Below, one piece after another: positions 46,492 through 56,825 of a DNA stretch of 64,000 nucleotides. The first letter of the stretch is position 1, and each line of letters opens with the position of its first letter. The stretch is from assembly GCA_910579935.1 (NCBI GenBank), contig CAJTVQ010000007.1, forward strand, positions 1 to 64,000, written 5' to 3'. This DNA comes from an uncultured Lachnospiraceae bacterium. GTDB taxonomy: Bacteria > Bacillota > Clostridia > Lachnospirales > Lachnospiraceae. The position numbers were made by a program, and so were the translations under genes. Under the pieces are notes generated by a model, which saw nothing but the letters and a program-made list of their open reading frames with translations, was not told the DNA's origin and made no database searches.

Positions 46492-47913
46492 TCAGGGTTC
46501 AACCCCTTTCAGATAGAAAGTTCTGCTCCGTGCCGCCCCTGTTTCCCGGTTGATACATTCCAGCCGCAGTTCATAATGCTCCCCTGCTTCAAAATTCTTT
46601 AACGGAAGTTCCAGTTTCAGCGTATCGGAAAGAGGATATTCGGCATCATAGCGTATCAGCAGTTTCTGTCCCGGCCCATTGCGCACAATGACAAACAAAT
46701 CCTGTTCTTCCCCTGCCTGCGTATATCCTGCCGCATCTTTCGCCCACACACTCCCGCCCCCTGTCCTGCCGGCTGCCAGCACACCAAGGACAAGCGCAAT
46801 TGCAAGTCCCTTTCCGCTCTTTACCATAAGCAGTACATTCTTTTCCTGCCTGACGCTCCGGTATCCCCGGCTCATCCACCGGGTTACCGCACTTTTTCCG
46901 ATGACAAGAAGCAGGATACAGACGGCCGCCTGAAGCATCCTCCCTTCCGCCGCACTCCTGTTTATTCCACACAGCCCGTACATCCCGAATATCCCATACG
47001 CTTCCCCCTCCGTCATTCCCCCTCCCGGTCCGCTGTCCAGCCTCTCTATCCACGCCCACGACCACAGGAAAAAGAGGGCCGCTCCCGCCAATGCCGCGCC
47101 ATATGCCGCCTTTACCGCATTTCCGGCTAAACGCCTGAGCCGGTCGGCCTTCCCGAAATTTTCCAGTTCCTGCTTCATCCTGCGGACATTTGCATACCGT
47201 TTTTCCCTCTCCGGCTCCGTCGCTTTCCGCACGATCCGTTCCAGCTCCGCCGACAATCTCCTGTCATAGGACCGGAGCGGCTGCATGAGAAAGGGCGGCC
47301 GCGACGGATCGCACCCGGTCAGCATATGAAACAGGGTAGCCCCCAGTCCGTATAGGTCACTCCTCTCATCCACCCTTTTGCCTCCGCCCTTTTCGAACTG
47401 TTCCGGCGCCGCATATCCCCATGTGCCGCCGGCGCAGGTTGCCTCTCCCTCCTGATAGCGCAGGAATGCCGTACCGAAATCCACCATCCGCACATGCTCT
47501 TTCCCGTCTATGATGATATTGGCCGGCTTCATATCCCGGTAGATCACCGGACATTTCCTCTCATGCAGGTACAGGAGCGCATCTGCCAGTTCCAGGGCCC
47601 ACTTTACCGCTCGCTCCTGATCCACGGAACCGTGTTCCCGTATATGATCCGCCAGATTTTTCCCCTCTATGTATTCCATCACCAGATACTTATACTCCGG
47701 TTCTTCTATATAATCGGTCACGGCCGGAAACGCCGGATGGCACAGTTCTTTCAGCATTCTCAGTTCCCGTTCCGATGCCGCATCCGCCGCCGGAAACCGT
47801 TTCACCGCCGCCAGACGCTGCAAATGCCTGTCGTATGCTTTAAATACCTTCCCGCTGCCGCCGCTTCCTATTTCCCCGCAAAACATATATTTCTCCTTCA
47901 GTTTTTCTTCCAT
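46492..47913 (-). CDS. Membrane Ser/Thr protein kinase
   Basis: About 473 residues. The kinase domain (residues about 1-265) has GEIGSGGSGKVFKAYD (glycine loop), AAVKRF (lysine), VIYRDMKPANIII (catalytic loop with YRD for HRD), VDFGTA, WGYAAPEQF and DLYGLGATLF. It continues with at least two membrane helices (AYGAALAGAALFFLWSW and ALVLGVLAAGRTGG) and a short extracellular beta-rich end. No PASTA repeats are present, so this is not the classical PrkC/StkP. It is translated after its phosphatase (gap about 55 bases). Confidence 0.85.
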   Translation of the reverse strand: MEEKLKEKYMFCGEIGSGGSGKVFKAYDRHLQRLAAVKRFPAADAASERELRMLKELCHPAFPAVTDYIEEPEYKYLVMEYIEGKNLADHIREHGSVDQERAVKWALELADALLYLHERKCPVIYRDMKPANIIIDGKEHVRMVDFGTAFLRYQEGEATCAGGTWGYAAPEQFEKGGGKRVDERSDLYGLGATLFHMLTGCDPSRPPFLMQPLRSYDRRLSAELERIVRKATEPEREKRYANVRRMKQELENFGKADRLRRLAGNAVKAAYGAALAGAALFFLWSWAWIERLDSGPGGGMTEGEAYGIFGMYGLCGINRSAAEGRMLQAAVCILLLVIGKSAVTRWMSRGYRSVRQEKNVLLMVKSGKGLAIALVLGVLAAGRTGGGSVWAKDAAGYTQAGEEQDLFVIVRNGPGQKLLIRYDAEYPLSDTLKLELPLKNFEAGEHYELRLECINRETGAARSRTFYLKGVEP

Positions 47914-47967
47914 ATTCCACCTCATTTCCATGCTGCTTCTTTGCTTTTCCAACAGACCATGACCGTT

Positions 47968-48693
47968 TTAAAAGCCTTTCATCACGACTGCCGATACATT
48001 ATCCGTCTCTCCGTTCCGTTTCCCGTAACCTGCAAGTTCCCGCAGCCGCTTTCCCATCTGCTCCTGTGATACCAGAAAAGACGGCTGCAGCGCTTCCCCG
48101 ATTTTTTCTTCCGGCACCCGGTTACGGAATCCATCGGTACACAACAGCAGAACACAGTTCCGTTTCAGCCTGCCGCCCGAGACATCCGGTTCTTTCCACG
48201 GGAAACTGCCAATGCAGCGGATCAGGGTATGGTTATCCGCCGTATGGTCTTTTGTCAGCCGTTTCATCCTGCTCTTTCTTCCGCGCCCTGCATCCACGCG
48301 ATAAAGCCGGGTATCCCCGCTATGCCATGTCAGATACCGTTCTCCGCTGATCAGCAGCATCGTCACGGCAGTTCCCATCTTAATGCCGTGACGCTTCCCA
48401 TAAGCCCTCATCTCCCCGTTACACCCGTACAGCGCCCTTAATCCTGCCCGCCATATTCTTTTCCTGTTTTTTTTCTTCTTCAACATCCTGACGGCTTCCG
48501 TATAAAACCATTCCGTCATCCGTTCCGCCACGAATCCGCTGGCCACTTCTCCCTGCCGCAATCCGCCGATGCCGTCGCAGACCAGCGCAAACACTGTCCG
48601 TTTTCCCCGAATGCTGACCTGCTGAAGCGAAACAGAGTCCTGATTGACGCTCCGCTCCCCTTTGTCCCAATATACTTCTGACACAAACTTCAT
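47968..48693 (-). CDS. PP2C-type protein phosphatase
   Basis: The 241-residue metal-dependent phosphatase holds the PP2C motifs: RSVNQDSV, FALVCDGIGGLRQGEVAS (DGxGG), GTAVTMLLI, WHSGDTRLYRV (GD), LTKDHT and LLCTDGFRNRV (TDG), and TDNVSAVVMKGF (DN). It reverses the action of the kinase encoded next to it. AGG sites precede ATG at 48693. Confidence 0.9.
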   Translation of the reverse strand: MKFVSEVYWDKGERSVNQDSVSLQQVSIRGKRTVFALVCDGIGGLRQGEVASGFVAERMTEWFYTEAVRMLKKKKNRKRIWRAGLRALYGCNGEMRAYGKRHGIKMGTAVTMLLISGERYLTWHSGDTRLYRVDAGRGRKSRMKRLTKDHTADNHTLIRCIGSFPWKEPDVSGGRLKRNCVLLLCTDGFRNRVPEEKIGEALQPSFLVSQEQMGKRLRELAGYGKRNGETDNVSAVVMKGF

Positions 48694-48791
48694 TTTTCCT
48701 CCTCGCACAACATTTCGTTTTGCTTTTTCGCGTATTTCTGACTCTTCTCGGTCTTTTGCCTTCCGGCATTTTTTGTTCCTTTTGTGGGAAT

Positions 48792-48815
48792 CAGATTACG
48801 TGATCTCGTAATCTG
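48792..48815. promoter_or_regulatory. Palindromic site upstream of the phosphatase-kinase pair
   Basis: CAGATTACG (48792-48800) and CGTAATCTG (48807-48815) are perfect 9-base inverted copies with a 6-base centre. The palindrome lies about 100 bases upstream of the phosphatase start, within the only intergenic stretch of over 300 bases nearby. It could be a regulator operator. Nothing else in 48709-49012 is recognisable. Confidence 0.4.
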
Positions 48816-49012
48816 TCATAAAATGATTTGATCTGCTTTCATTATAGAATACATGGATGGAAAAAACAAGCCTGATTTTTCATTTCTGCACTATAAATTT
48901 GGTGCAAATATCACGCAAAGCGGGGTGTGCAGACTGGCGGAAGCAAAACGCGGTATGACGCTTCCGCGCCATACCGCCTCCGTAATCCTGATCATTCCCT
49001 GTCCTTCATCCG

Positions 49013-50815
49013 TTACATATCCGAAAACGTAAACTGTCCCAGCATCTCCTGAAGGTTCAGCGCATGGGCTGCCAGTTCCTCGCTGGTGGCAGAAGTCTCT
49101 TCCGCCGCGGCCGAATTGCTTTCGATGACCCCGGATATCACTTCCACACTGTTGTTGATCTCACGCACGGCCTCCGCCTGGTTTTCACAATCTTCTTTCA
49201 CCGTTCCGTTCAATTCGACTACTTTCAGGATTCCGCCGTTCACGGCCGAAAATGCCTCCGCGGTGGATTTGGCTATTTCGTTTCCGCTCTCCACCTGCGC
49301 AATCGACTTCTGGATCAAATCCCTTGTATTGGTTGCCGCATCCGCCGACTGGGTTGCCAGCTTGCCGATCTCTCCGGCAACCACGGCAAATCCTTTTCCT
49401 GCTTCACCGGCTCTTGCTGCCTCTATGGACGCATTGAGCGCCAGCAGATTCGTCTGTTCTGCAATTTCCTCAATGCTGCCGATGATCGTCTCGATTTCAT
49501 TGGAGGTATTGGAAATAACCTGCATCTCCCGCATCATGCGGTCCATCTGTGCATTCCCGCTTTCTGCCTGACGTTTCACATCCTCCGCGTAGCTGCTTGC
49601 CTCCCCTGCACGTCTTGCACCGTTTACTGCCTTCTGCTCCATATCTTTTACCATGGAAAGGATTTCTGCCACACTCCTTGTCTGCGAGGAAGAACCTTCC
49701 GCCAGCGCCTGCGCGGACACTGCCATCTGCTCCGACGCGGAATTTACCTGCCCGGAAGACATTTGTATATTGGAAAGCGCTGTGCCCAGTTTGTGCTTGA
49801 TATCCGACATGGATTCCAAAATCAGCCGGAAATCACCCTGATACATACTTTTTTTCTCAGAAGTCACGTCAAAATTTCCTTCCCCCATCTTCGCGAGGAT
49901 AGCATTCTCATCCTTTATGATTTCTTCCAGATTGCCCATAAACTCTCTGATGTCATCCGAAAGTTCGCCAAACTCGTCCTTTGAACGGTATTTCAGTTCC
50001 GCATCCAGATTACCGCCCTGCAGTTCTTTCAGCGCCGTCTTGATACTCTTTAAAGCGTTAAGGATCAGAAGCCGGATTCCGGTAGATATCATTCCTCCCA
50101 CAATCACTGCCGCTACAGCAAATGCAACTATAAAAACAATGGAAAATATGTAAGTACTGTTTATCTTGACAGCGCTCTTCTGGCTTTCCTCCACATTATA
50201 CTGGACCAGTGCACTCATCTTATTCCCCAGTTCATCGAAAGCCGTTTGTCCCTGTCCTTCCAGCAGCGCCTGCGCGTCCGCACTGTTTCCTTCCCTGCTC
50301 AGACTGACCACGCTGCCGGTAACCGATACATAGGAATTCCATGCTTCTTTTGCCGCCTCCAGATATGCCTTTCCCGCATCCTTGTGGATATAGCTTTCGT
50401 ACAGGGCCATGTCCGACTCCATTTCAGAGATCCGCTCTTCCATTTCCCCTTCGTATTTATTCCATTCCGTTTCTGTAAGAGCCGCCACATGGGCATACTG
50501 CACTCTCTGATAGTCCGAAGCCAGTTTATCCATATCCTGTGTCAGCATCACGGCAGGCATCCAGTTCCTTGACACTACGAACGCCTGACGGCTGATCATC
50601 CACATCCCCGCCGCACCGAGTATGGCTATGATGATCATACCGAAAATGAAAGTTCTCGACAGAATCGTCAGCTTTCTCCTGACCGGCAGGTCTTTCAGCC
50701 TCCTGACTGCCTCGCTTTCCGATTCCTCCACCCTTTCCATTGCGGCTTCTCTTGCCTTCCCATCCATTTCTTTCGCGGTTTCTTTTACTTTTCCGTCTAT
50801 TTCCTTCGCTTTCAT
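49013..50815 (-). CDS. Methyl-accepting chemotaxis protein with four-helix-bundle sensor
   Basis: The 600-residue receptor has a charged, repeated N-terminal cytosolic extension ([19 protein letters not shown], about 40 residues), a membrane helix, a periplasm-side four-helix sensor domain (4HB_MCP), a second helix ([19 protein letters not shown]), HAMP, and the MCP signalling tip with [20 protein letters not shown]. It passes ligand information to CheA. No CheA or CheW gene is in the window. Confidence 0.92.
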   Translation of the reverse strand: MKAKEIDGKVKETAKEMDGKAREAAMERVEESESEAVRRLKDLPVRRKLTILSRTFIFGMIIIAILGAAGMWMISRQAFVVSRNWMPAVMLTQDMDKLASDYQRVQYAHVAALTETEWNKYEGEMEERISEMESDMALYESYIHKDAGKAYLEAAKEAWNSYVSVTGSVVSLSREGNSADAQALLEGQGQTAFDELGNKMSALVQYNVEESQKSAVKINSTYIFSIVFIVAFAVAAVIVGGMISTGIRLLILNALKSIKTALKELQGGNLDAELKYRSKDEFGELSDDIREFMGNLEEIIKDENAILAKMGEGNFDVTSEKKSMYQGDFRLILESMSDIKHKLGTALSNIQMSSGQVNSASEQMAVSAQALAEGSSSQTRSVAEILSMVKDMEQKAVNGARRAGEASSYAEDVKRQAESGNAQMDRMMREMQVISNTSNEIETIIGSIEEIAEQTNLLALNASIEAARAGEAGKGFAVVAGEIGKLATQSADAATNTRDLIQKSIAQVESGNEIAKSTAEAFSAVNGGILKVVELNGTVKEDCENQAEAVREINNSVEVISGVIESNSAAAEETSATSEELAAHALNLQEMLGQFTFSDM

Positions 50816-50856
50816 CTTAGATTTCCCTTCTTTTAATCTTATCTGTCTTATCTGCG

Positions 50857-50873
50857 ATTCTTAACAGTTCCTT
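50857..50873. repeat. Isolated AGGAACTGTTAAG end
   Basis: Read on the minus strand, TAAGGAACTGTTAAGAATC at 50856-50874 matches the terminal sequence of the 2.5 kb element for about 15 bases. No second end is near, so it may be a decayed copy or a one-ended remnant. Confidence 0.35.
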
Positions 50874-50939
50874 AATCCGGGATTACCATAATACCGCTGC
50901 CCGGCTTAGTCAACAATCCGACGCGGATACAGTATCTCA

Positions 50940-51860
50940 TCAGTGGAAGAAATCCTGCGGATACAGACCCTCTGCTTTCATCCGTGCCACCGCCTCCATC
51001 ACATTTTTCTTATCTTCTTTATAAGTTACCCCATACCAGCGGTCAAAGGACTTGAGAACGGCTGCTTCCGCTTTTCCCGCTTTTATCAGTTCATCCACCA
51101 CGCCCGGAAGAAAATATTCGCATTTTAACGGATTTTCTTCCAGTCCCTTTTTCAGGAACGGCTCAAATCCCGCTTCCAGTTCTTTCATAAAACTTTCGGT
51201 AAATCCCCACATATTCATGGATACGGTACTGCCGGCTTCGATCACATGCCAGCTTGCCCCGTCATCTTCTGTATAAGCCGTATCCCCGCCTCTTTTTTCG
51301 ATATGTGTCCGCTCCGTAATGCCCAGCAGATGCCCGTCAGCATCCGTTTGGCATACCCCTCTTGCCACATGGCCGTTCTCGGTCAGGGTATTTTCCAGCA
51401 CATACCCTACCATGGCATATGCATACTTCTCTCCGTCCTCATGCGCGTTCAGATAACCGTACAACTGTTCAAAAGCGCTGCGCCCGTAGTAATCGTCCGC
51501 ATTGATTACCACAAAAGGGCCGTTTAACAGGTTCCTGCAGCTTCGCACCGCATGGCCGGTTCCCCACGGCTTTACTCTTCCTTCGGGCACTTCATATCCC
51601 TGCGGGATATCCGTAAGCTCCTGAAAAGCATATTCTACCTGCAGAAACTTAGCGGCCCTGTTCCCTACCGCTTCCCTGAATTCCTTTTCATTCTCTCTTT
51701 TTATAACAAAAACCACTTTTTCAAATCCTGCTTTCATTGCATCATACAGGGAAAAATCCATGATGATATGTCCCTGCGGGTCAACTGGATCGATCTGCTT
51801 CAAACCTCCGTACCGGCTGCCCATTCCGGCCGCCATAATGACCAAAGCTGGTTTTTTCAT
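50940..51860 (-). CDS. Nucleotidyltransferase, glucose-1-phosphate type
   Basis: The 306-residue protein begins MKKPALVIMAAGMGSRYGGL, the nucleotidyltransferase signature GxGxR, with KQIDPVDPQGHIIMDFSLYD after it and ADDYYGRSAFEQLYGYLN in the middle. It resembles UTP-glucose-1-phosphate or other sugar-phosphate nucleotidyltransferases, but the long middle region means that the exact substrate is open. The ORF has 38 upstream codons without initiation features; ATG at 51860 follows a ribosome site (GGAGGAAGCAGC). Confidence 0.8.
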   Translation of the reverse strand: MKKPALVIMAAGMGSRYGGLKQIDPVDPQGHIIMDFSLYDAMKAGFEKVVFVIKRENEKEFREAVGNRAAKFLQVEYAFQELTDIPQGYEVPEGRVKPWGTGHAVRSCRNLLNGPFVVINADDYYGRSAFEQLYGYLNAHEDGEKYAYAMVGYVLENTLTENGHVARGVCQTDADGHLLGITERTHIEKRGGDTAYTEDDGASWHVIEAGSTVSMNMWGFTESFMKELEAGFEPFLKKGLEENPLKCEYFLPGVVDELIKAGKAEAAVLKSFDRWYGVTYKEDKKNVMEAVARMKAEGLYPQDFFH

Positions 51861-52015
51861 TGCTGCTTCCTCCTGATTTATAAACTTTTTTATAATATAT
51901 GCTTTCTTTTCTCCCTCATATCCTATATACTTGTAACGGAAAACCGGCCTGCGCAAAAACCGCGCAGACGCCAACCTGAAACGCGCGGTAAACCAGCGCA
52001 GGAATGAGGTAAAAC

Positions 52016-52876
52016 ATGATTTACGATGCCATATCCGCCACCCGGCAGTTTTATATCGGCCAAATCCTTTTCGTTCAGACTTTTGGCTTTGAAGAGGAAT
52101 ATCTTCCCCCGCAGTCTGAGCCGGCAGACGGTTTTTGGGAACTGTTCTATGTGGAAAAAGGAATTGCGGCTGTCAGCGCACCCTCTTACACACATACTTT
52201 GACCAAAACGGAACTCTGTTTCCGCCATCCCTCGGAAAAACTGCAAATCCGCATACAGGCTCCTGCTCCTGCAAAATTCGTCTCCGTCGGCTTCACCTGT
52301 ACAGCCGTTCCGGCTTCCGCCATGGACCTTTTCCGGAACAGAATCCTGACCACCGGTGCGCCGGAACGCAGGCTCATGCATCACATTGTAACAGAAGCCT
52401 CCTCGTTTCAGGGTATCACGCCCTTTGCGGCAGGACAGGCTGCCCAGCTCTGTTTACAGCTGCTGCTCATTCTCCTCCGGCGGAATGCCGACACCGATAT
52501 CACTCCCATTCCTGACCTGCGCTGCCGGCAGCTTCAGGAAGAAAAGGATTTATTCCTCGATATCCTGAATTATATGGAAGAGCATATCTCCGACCATCTG
52601 ACCATCACTCAGATCTGCCGCGACAAACTGATCGGCCGCACCTTTCTGCAGAAACTGTTTGCCGAACATACCGGCTGCGGAATCATCGATTACTTTTCCC
52701 TGATGAAGATCAATGCCGCCAAACAGCTCATCCGGCAGGGAAATTTAAATTTTACCCAGATTGCAGAGGATCTTGGTTACAATTCCATCCACTACTTTTC
52801 CAGGCAGTTTAAAATCATTACAGGCATTACCCCTTCCGAATATGCCGAACATCTGCCTGACCGACAGTCATTGTAA
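52016..52876 (+). CDS. AraC family transcriptional regulator, second copy
   Basis: The 286-residue protein has a cupin-like sensor part (PADGFWELFYVEKGIAAVS, FRHPSEKLQIRI) and an AraC-type double helix-turn-helix at the end (ISDHLTITQICRDKLIGRTF, NFTQIAEDLGYNSIHYFSRQ, ITGITPSEYAEH). GAGG is 7 bases before the ATG. It is divergent from the nucleotidyltransferase gene, so a role in its control is possible. Confidence 0.87.
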   Translation: MIYDAISATRQFYIGQILFVQTFGFEEEYLPPQSEPADGFWELFYVEKGIAAVSAPSYTHTLTKTELCFRHPSEKLQIRIQAPAPAKFVSVGFTCTAVPASAMDLFRNRILTTGAPERRLMHHIVTEASSFQGITPFAAGQAAQLCLQLLLILLRRNADTDITPIPDLRCRQLQEEKDLFLDILNYMEEHISDHLTITQICRDKLIGRTFLQKLFAEHTGCGIIDYFSLMKINAAKQLIRQGNLNFTQIAEDLGYNSIHYFSRQFKIITGITPSEYAEHLPDRQSL

Positions 52877-52908
52877 TCTATTTTATCGTCTTTCCTTAAT
52901 GAAGTCAA

Positions 52909-52957
52909 CCGGCTCCGGCAATATATCGTGGAAATCGTGATATATTGCCGGAGCCGG
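52909..52957. repeat. Perfect 19-base palindrome
   Basis: CCGGCTCCGGCAATATATC (52909-52927) and GATATATTGCCGGAGCCGG (52939-52957) are exact inverse copies with an 11-base loop. No T run follows on either strand. It stands between the stop codons of the AraC gene (plus) and the chemoreceptor gene (minus), where a bidirectional terminator or small RNA would be expected. The rest of 52877-53240 is AT-rich without an ORF or gene I can support. Confidence 0.55.
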
Positions 52958-53240
52958 CTACTCCTGTCTTTCGTATGACTTTATCCTTTCGAAGTCTTTT
53001 CTATATCCCTGCGGAACAGGAACTTTTCCTCCTTATGACATACAAAAAACACAGGCGGGCTTTTGCACCATCTTCAGCGAAACCTAAACCATGTTCCGTA
53101 ATCAGATTTACGTGCCAAGCACTACCTGTGTCATCATGTATGTTCTCTTTAATTTTCTTTAGGATTTTACCACATCTGCTTTTTTTAAGTCAAATACTTT
53201 TTGCAAAAAATATTCCCGGCCTGAAATTCCCACGCACAAA

Positions 53241-55361
53241 TTAAAGTTTAAATGCATTCACTGCTTCGGTCAGTTCCTTCGACCGGTCCTCCAGTTCCAT
53301 TGTTGACTTATGCAGGTTATCGATCATTGAAATCTGGTTCTTCAGGGAATCGTTTACCATGGAAATAGCCGCTGCCGTCTCCTCCGACACGGATGAGATG
53401 CTCTGGATGGCCGACATCGTATCATTCCGGTGGCGTTCCATACTCTCAATCGTTCTTTCCAAAGAAGTGATCTCACTGACCAGATTTTCCAGATATTCAT
53501 TCAGATCGCCGAATGCGTGAATGGTATCGTTTACCGTCTCCGACTGCCTGGACACGATTTCTTCCGCCTGCCCCGCTACCTTTACCGTCTCATCTGCATA
53601 ATTCTTAATCTGATCCATAACGCCCTGAATCTGTTTCGCCGCTTCAATCGTACCGTCAGACAGAGAGCTTACCGACTGGGCAACGACTGCAAATCCCCTT
53701 CCTGCTTCTCCTGCCCTGGCCGCCTCAATAGAAGCGTTCAGCGCCAGCAGATTGGTTTCTTCCGCAATACCGTTGATCATCACCACAAACTGCTCCACTT
53801 CCGAAAGGCTTTCTTCCAGATTCCGGATATTGGAAGTAACTTTTCTTGTAATATCCGTGGTATCCGCGGTTTTCTCGGTCAGTTCATCCATTGTGGAAAT
53901 ACCGTTTGCTATGATGTCTTTCGTATCATAAGTCATGCTGTCCATCTTCCGCACCGTACCGACTGCCCTGTTGATCCTTTCCGAAAGTTCATCCATCTGT
54001 GTCAGGCAGTCCTGCGAATCCGCCGCCTGCTGGTTCAGCCCTTTATCCATCTCATCCACCGCAACCGCAATCTGGTCGCTCACACCGGTCAATACTTCCG
54101 AAGCCTCCGACAGCTTTGCAGTAGAAGTGGATACATTCTCCGTGGTATTCAAAACCTGCACGATCAGGTTTCTGGAATTCCGTATCATATCTGCAATGCT
54201 CTTCACCAGAATCCTGAATTCATCGCTTCGTCTTGTATTCACGCTTACTGTCAAGTCCCCGCCTGATACCACCTGCAGTTTCCGGCTGATCTGACGGATG
54301 GTGGAAGCAATGCCTGCAATGATCAATATCCCGACTACCACCGCAATGATCCATGAGAGGGTGACTATGAAAACCGTCACCTGTCTGATGGAATCCGCCC
54401 CGGCATTCACATAGCTTACCGGCACCATACCGCAGATTGCCGAGCCGTTTTTATAACTCTTGCTCACCATGAACAGATATTCCTGGTCGTTGTATGTCAC
54501 ATAGTCGATAATGGTCGCCGCCGTATCCGCCATGGCCTCCGTGTAATAAGGCTGGTTCACAAACGAAAATTCCCCGCCTTTTACCACTTCTTCTCCCTGC
54601 AGGAGCAGTTCCCTTCCGTCCGCGGTCACAAACGCCGACATACTTCCTTCTCCCAGCCCCAGATCGCGCAGGATATCCGCAATCGTCTCACTGCTGTAAT
54701 CCACTACGATGCACGCACGTTTCGTCGTCATGGGACGGATATAGGAGCAGGCATAACTGTCCGCCGAATAATCACTGTAATGCTTTGCCAGCATCTCATC
54801 AATATAGCCGTGGGACCCCACCCAGTCGCCGCGCAGCGTACCGAGACATGCCGCCTCTCCCTTGTCTGCGAGTTCTTTATAGAATCCCGGAATGACTGCC
54901 GCATTATCATACGTGGATACCAGATTCAGACTGTCCCCCGGAATAATATACATATTAGCTACAAATCCGTTCCCCTTCTGCTTCACATTCAGATCCACGG
55001 ATACATTCTCTTCAATTTCTTTCCGCGTATATTCATTATAAATCGACCCGGACGCCCACCGTACCAAATCCGTATTGTAGTACAGCTGCTCCGATTCCGA
55101 TACTGCCGATTCAAAACCAAAATCCAGATATTCCACCGCCATGGACATTGCCTTTGACACGGAATCTTCATAATTCGCCGTCATTCCTTCCTCCGCCAGC
55201 GAATAGGCCGCCATACCGATTATAATTGTACAGATTAACGGAATTGCAAAACCGATGATCAGTTTCACCTTGATTCCAATTGTAAACTGTTTCCCTTCTT
55301 CCTTTGTACGGGTTTCTTTCTTTACCGCTGTATTTTCCGCTTTCTTTTCCTTCTTAGCCAA
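53241..55361 (-). CDS. Methyl-accepting chemotaxis protein with double-Cache sensor
   Basis: The 706-residue receptor has a short lysine-rich start, a membrane helix ([20 protein letters not shown]), a double-Cache-like extracellular sensor of about 270 residues, a second helix ([20 protein letters not shown]), HAMP, and the MCP signalling domain with [20 protein letters not shown]. The signalling tip and length fit Firmicute receptors. It lies 23 bases after an orphan TRAP-type binding lipoprotein on the same strand, a likely ligand-presenting partner. Confidence 0.92.
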   Translation of the reverse strand: MAKKEKKAENTAVKKETRTKEEGKQFTIGIKVKLIIGFAIPLICTIIIGMAAYSLAEEGMTANYEDSVSKAMSMAVEYLDFGFESAVSESEQLYYNTDLVRWASGSIYNEYTRKEIEENVSVDLNVKQKGNGFVANMYIIPGDSLNLVSTYDNAAVIPGFYKELADKGEAACLGTLRGDWVGSHGYIDEMLAKHYSDYSADSYACSYIRPMTTKRACIVVDYSSETIADILRDLGLGEGSMSAFVTADGRELLLQGEEVVKGGEFSFVNQPYYTEAMADTAATIIDYVTYNDQEYLFMVSKSYKNGSAICGMVPVSYVNAGADSIRQVTVFIVTLSWIIAVVVGILIIAGIASTIRQISRKLQVVSGGDLTVSVNTRRSDEFRILVKSIADMIRNSRNLIVQVLNTTENVSTSTAKLSEASEVLTGVSDQIAVAVDEMDKGLNQQAADSQDCLTQMDELSERINRAVGTVRKMDSMTYDTKDIIANGISTMDELTEKTADTTDITRKVTSNIRNLEESLSEVEQFVVMINGIAEETNLLALNASIEAARAGEAGRGFAVVAQSVSSLSDGTIEAAKQIQGVMDQIKNYADETVKVAGQAEEIVSRQSETVNDTIHAFGDLNEYLENLVSEITSLERTIESMERHRNDTMSAIQSISSVSEETAAAISMVNDSLKNQISMIDNLHKSTMELEDRSKELTEAVNAFKL

Positions 55362-55384
55362 AATCTTACCCTCCTAACGTGAGA

Positions 55385-56470
55385 TTATTGCGCACGGCGG
55401 ATCATTTCCAGATAACTTCTCAATCCGTTTTCGTCCGCATAGCTGTCCTGAATCAGTACCGCAGGTTCCCTGAAGCTGGCAATGTCCATCTTACTGTAGT
55501 CCGTCACTACCGCTCCCTCCGAAATACATTTTTCCTTGGAACTGTCCATCATCTCGTAGGTCACGGAACGTTCTTCAAGCGTAGCTGCCAAAGCCGCCGT
55601 ATCGATCCAGTTTTTCTGTTCTCCCGTAAGGCCGTCATAAAAATCACCGTTCATAATGAACAGACGGGTCGTGTAATCGTGGTGCGTCTCACAGATATAT
55701 TTCCCGTTCGGCGTGGTATGGTGTTCCTTCAGCATCAGGTTGGTGTAATCGTTTTCCGCTGAGTCTACTTCATTCTTATTCAGGGCGTCATACAAATCCC
55801 CCCATCCCACATTCACCGGAACCGCGCCGATACCCGTCCAAAAGTCCGACACCACACCGGAAGTCTGGGTCCGGATAGTCAGTTCCGCCACATCCTCTGC
55901 CGTGGTAACCGGTATCTTGCCGTAATAATCCCGCACGCCTGCCGACCAGTATCCCATGATGCGGTATTTATTTCCGGTTTTCTGTAAGATCACATCCGTC
56001 ATTGCCGAACCGAACTCCCCGTCCATAGCGGCTTCCCAATGACTGAAACCGTCAAACAGATACAGCAGGGAAAGCATGTTCACTTCCGACACCCCGGCCG
56101 AAGACATATTCCCCGGCGAACATACCGCCATCTGAATCTGTCCGGAATCCAGCATACCGATCAGTTCCGCTTCATCTTCAGACAGATCCCCATCGCTGCA
56201 TATGACCTGAATGGTCCCCCCGGAAAGTTCTTCCGCCACTTCTTTAAAGGTCTGCAGTCCGAAATGATATGGGTTGTCCTGTGAAGTCTGATTGGACGCT
56301 ATGGTCAGGGTCATCACCGGCCCTTCCGCTTTCGCCGTGTTTCCTCCGTCCGCCTCTGCTATGGAACCGATGGTTCTTCTCTTCGACTCATTTCCGTTCC
56401 CGCATCCGCATAACGTTCCAAGTATCAGCACACTGACCAAAACTTTGGATAAAATTTTGTGCATTTTCAT
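55385..56470 (-). CDS. TRAP-type (DctP) solute-binding lipoprotein, orphan
   Basis: The 361-residue protein is a lipoprotein (LILGTLCGCG lipobox) with the DctP fold: LTIASNQTSQDNPYHFGLQT near the start, TIRTQTSGVVSDFWTGIGAV, and VGWGDLYDALNKNEVDSAEN, the conserved ligand-binding region of TRAP substrate-binding proteins. No DctQ or DctM permease subunit is next to it. It is followed by a Cache chemoreceptor (23 bases), so it may serve in taxis, not uptake. Confidence 0.85.
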   Translation of the reverse strand: MKMHKILSKVLVSVLILGTLCGCGNGNESKRRTIGSIAEADGGNTAKAEGPVMTLTIASNQTSQDNPYHFGLQTFKEVAEELSGGTIQVICSDGDLSEDEAELIGMLDSGQIQMAVCSPGNMSSAGVSEVNMLSLLYLFDGFSHWEAAMDGEFGSAMTDVILQKTGNKYRIMGYWSAGVRDYYGKIPVTTAEDVAELTIRTQTSGVVSDFWTGIGAVPVNVGWGDLYDALNKNEVDSAENDYTNLMLKEHHTTPNGKYICETHHDYTTRLFIMNGDFYDGLTGEQKNWIDTAALAATLEERSVTYEMMDSSKEKCISEGAVVTDYSKMDIASFREPAVLIQDSYADENGLRSYLEMIRRAQ

Positions 56471-56686
56471 AATTCTGTACTACCTCCCATCCTCTTTCTT
56501 TCCATATATACGCTATTTTAACTATGCGCATTTTAACATTTTCAGTTTTTCCAGGCAATATGCATAACTTTGTTCGTCAATATTGTCCATATTTTAGTCA
56601 AGAATGAAGGGAAAATGAGGGAGCTGGGTATTGGCTAAATATCATTATTTTTATATTTGCTATAACTGATATTTTTGCGATGCACA

Positions 56687-56734
56687 GTCCCTGCCGGGGT
56701 GGTTTAGTGGTTCTGTTGTTCCCTGTTTTCCGTG
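56687..56734. repeat. Partial copy of the dispersed repeat
   Basis: Read on the minus strand, CACGGAAAACAGGGAACAAC and ACCACCCCGGCAGGGAC match the centre of the 25.1 and 38.7 kb elements over 48 bases. Neither end of the full element is present. It lies in the 340-base interval before the DUF3160 gene; the rest of that interval holds nothing I can support. Confidence 0.5.
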
Positions 56735-56825
56735 TTCTCACAGACTTTTGTTGTTTTTTCGTCTGCTATGTGGTAGAATGAGAAAAATGCCAGCAAAGGG
56801 GAGGGGTTAGATGGAGGGAAAATCC

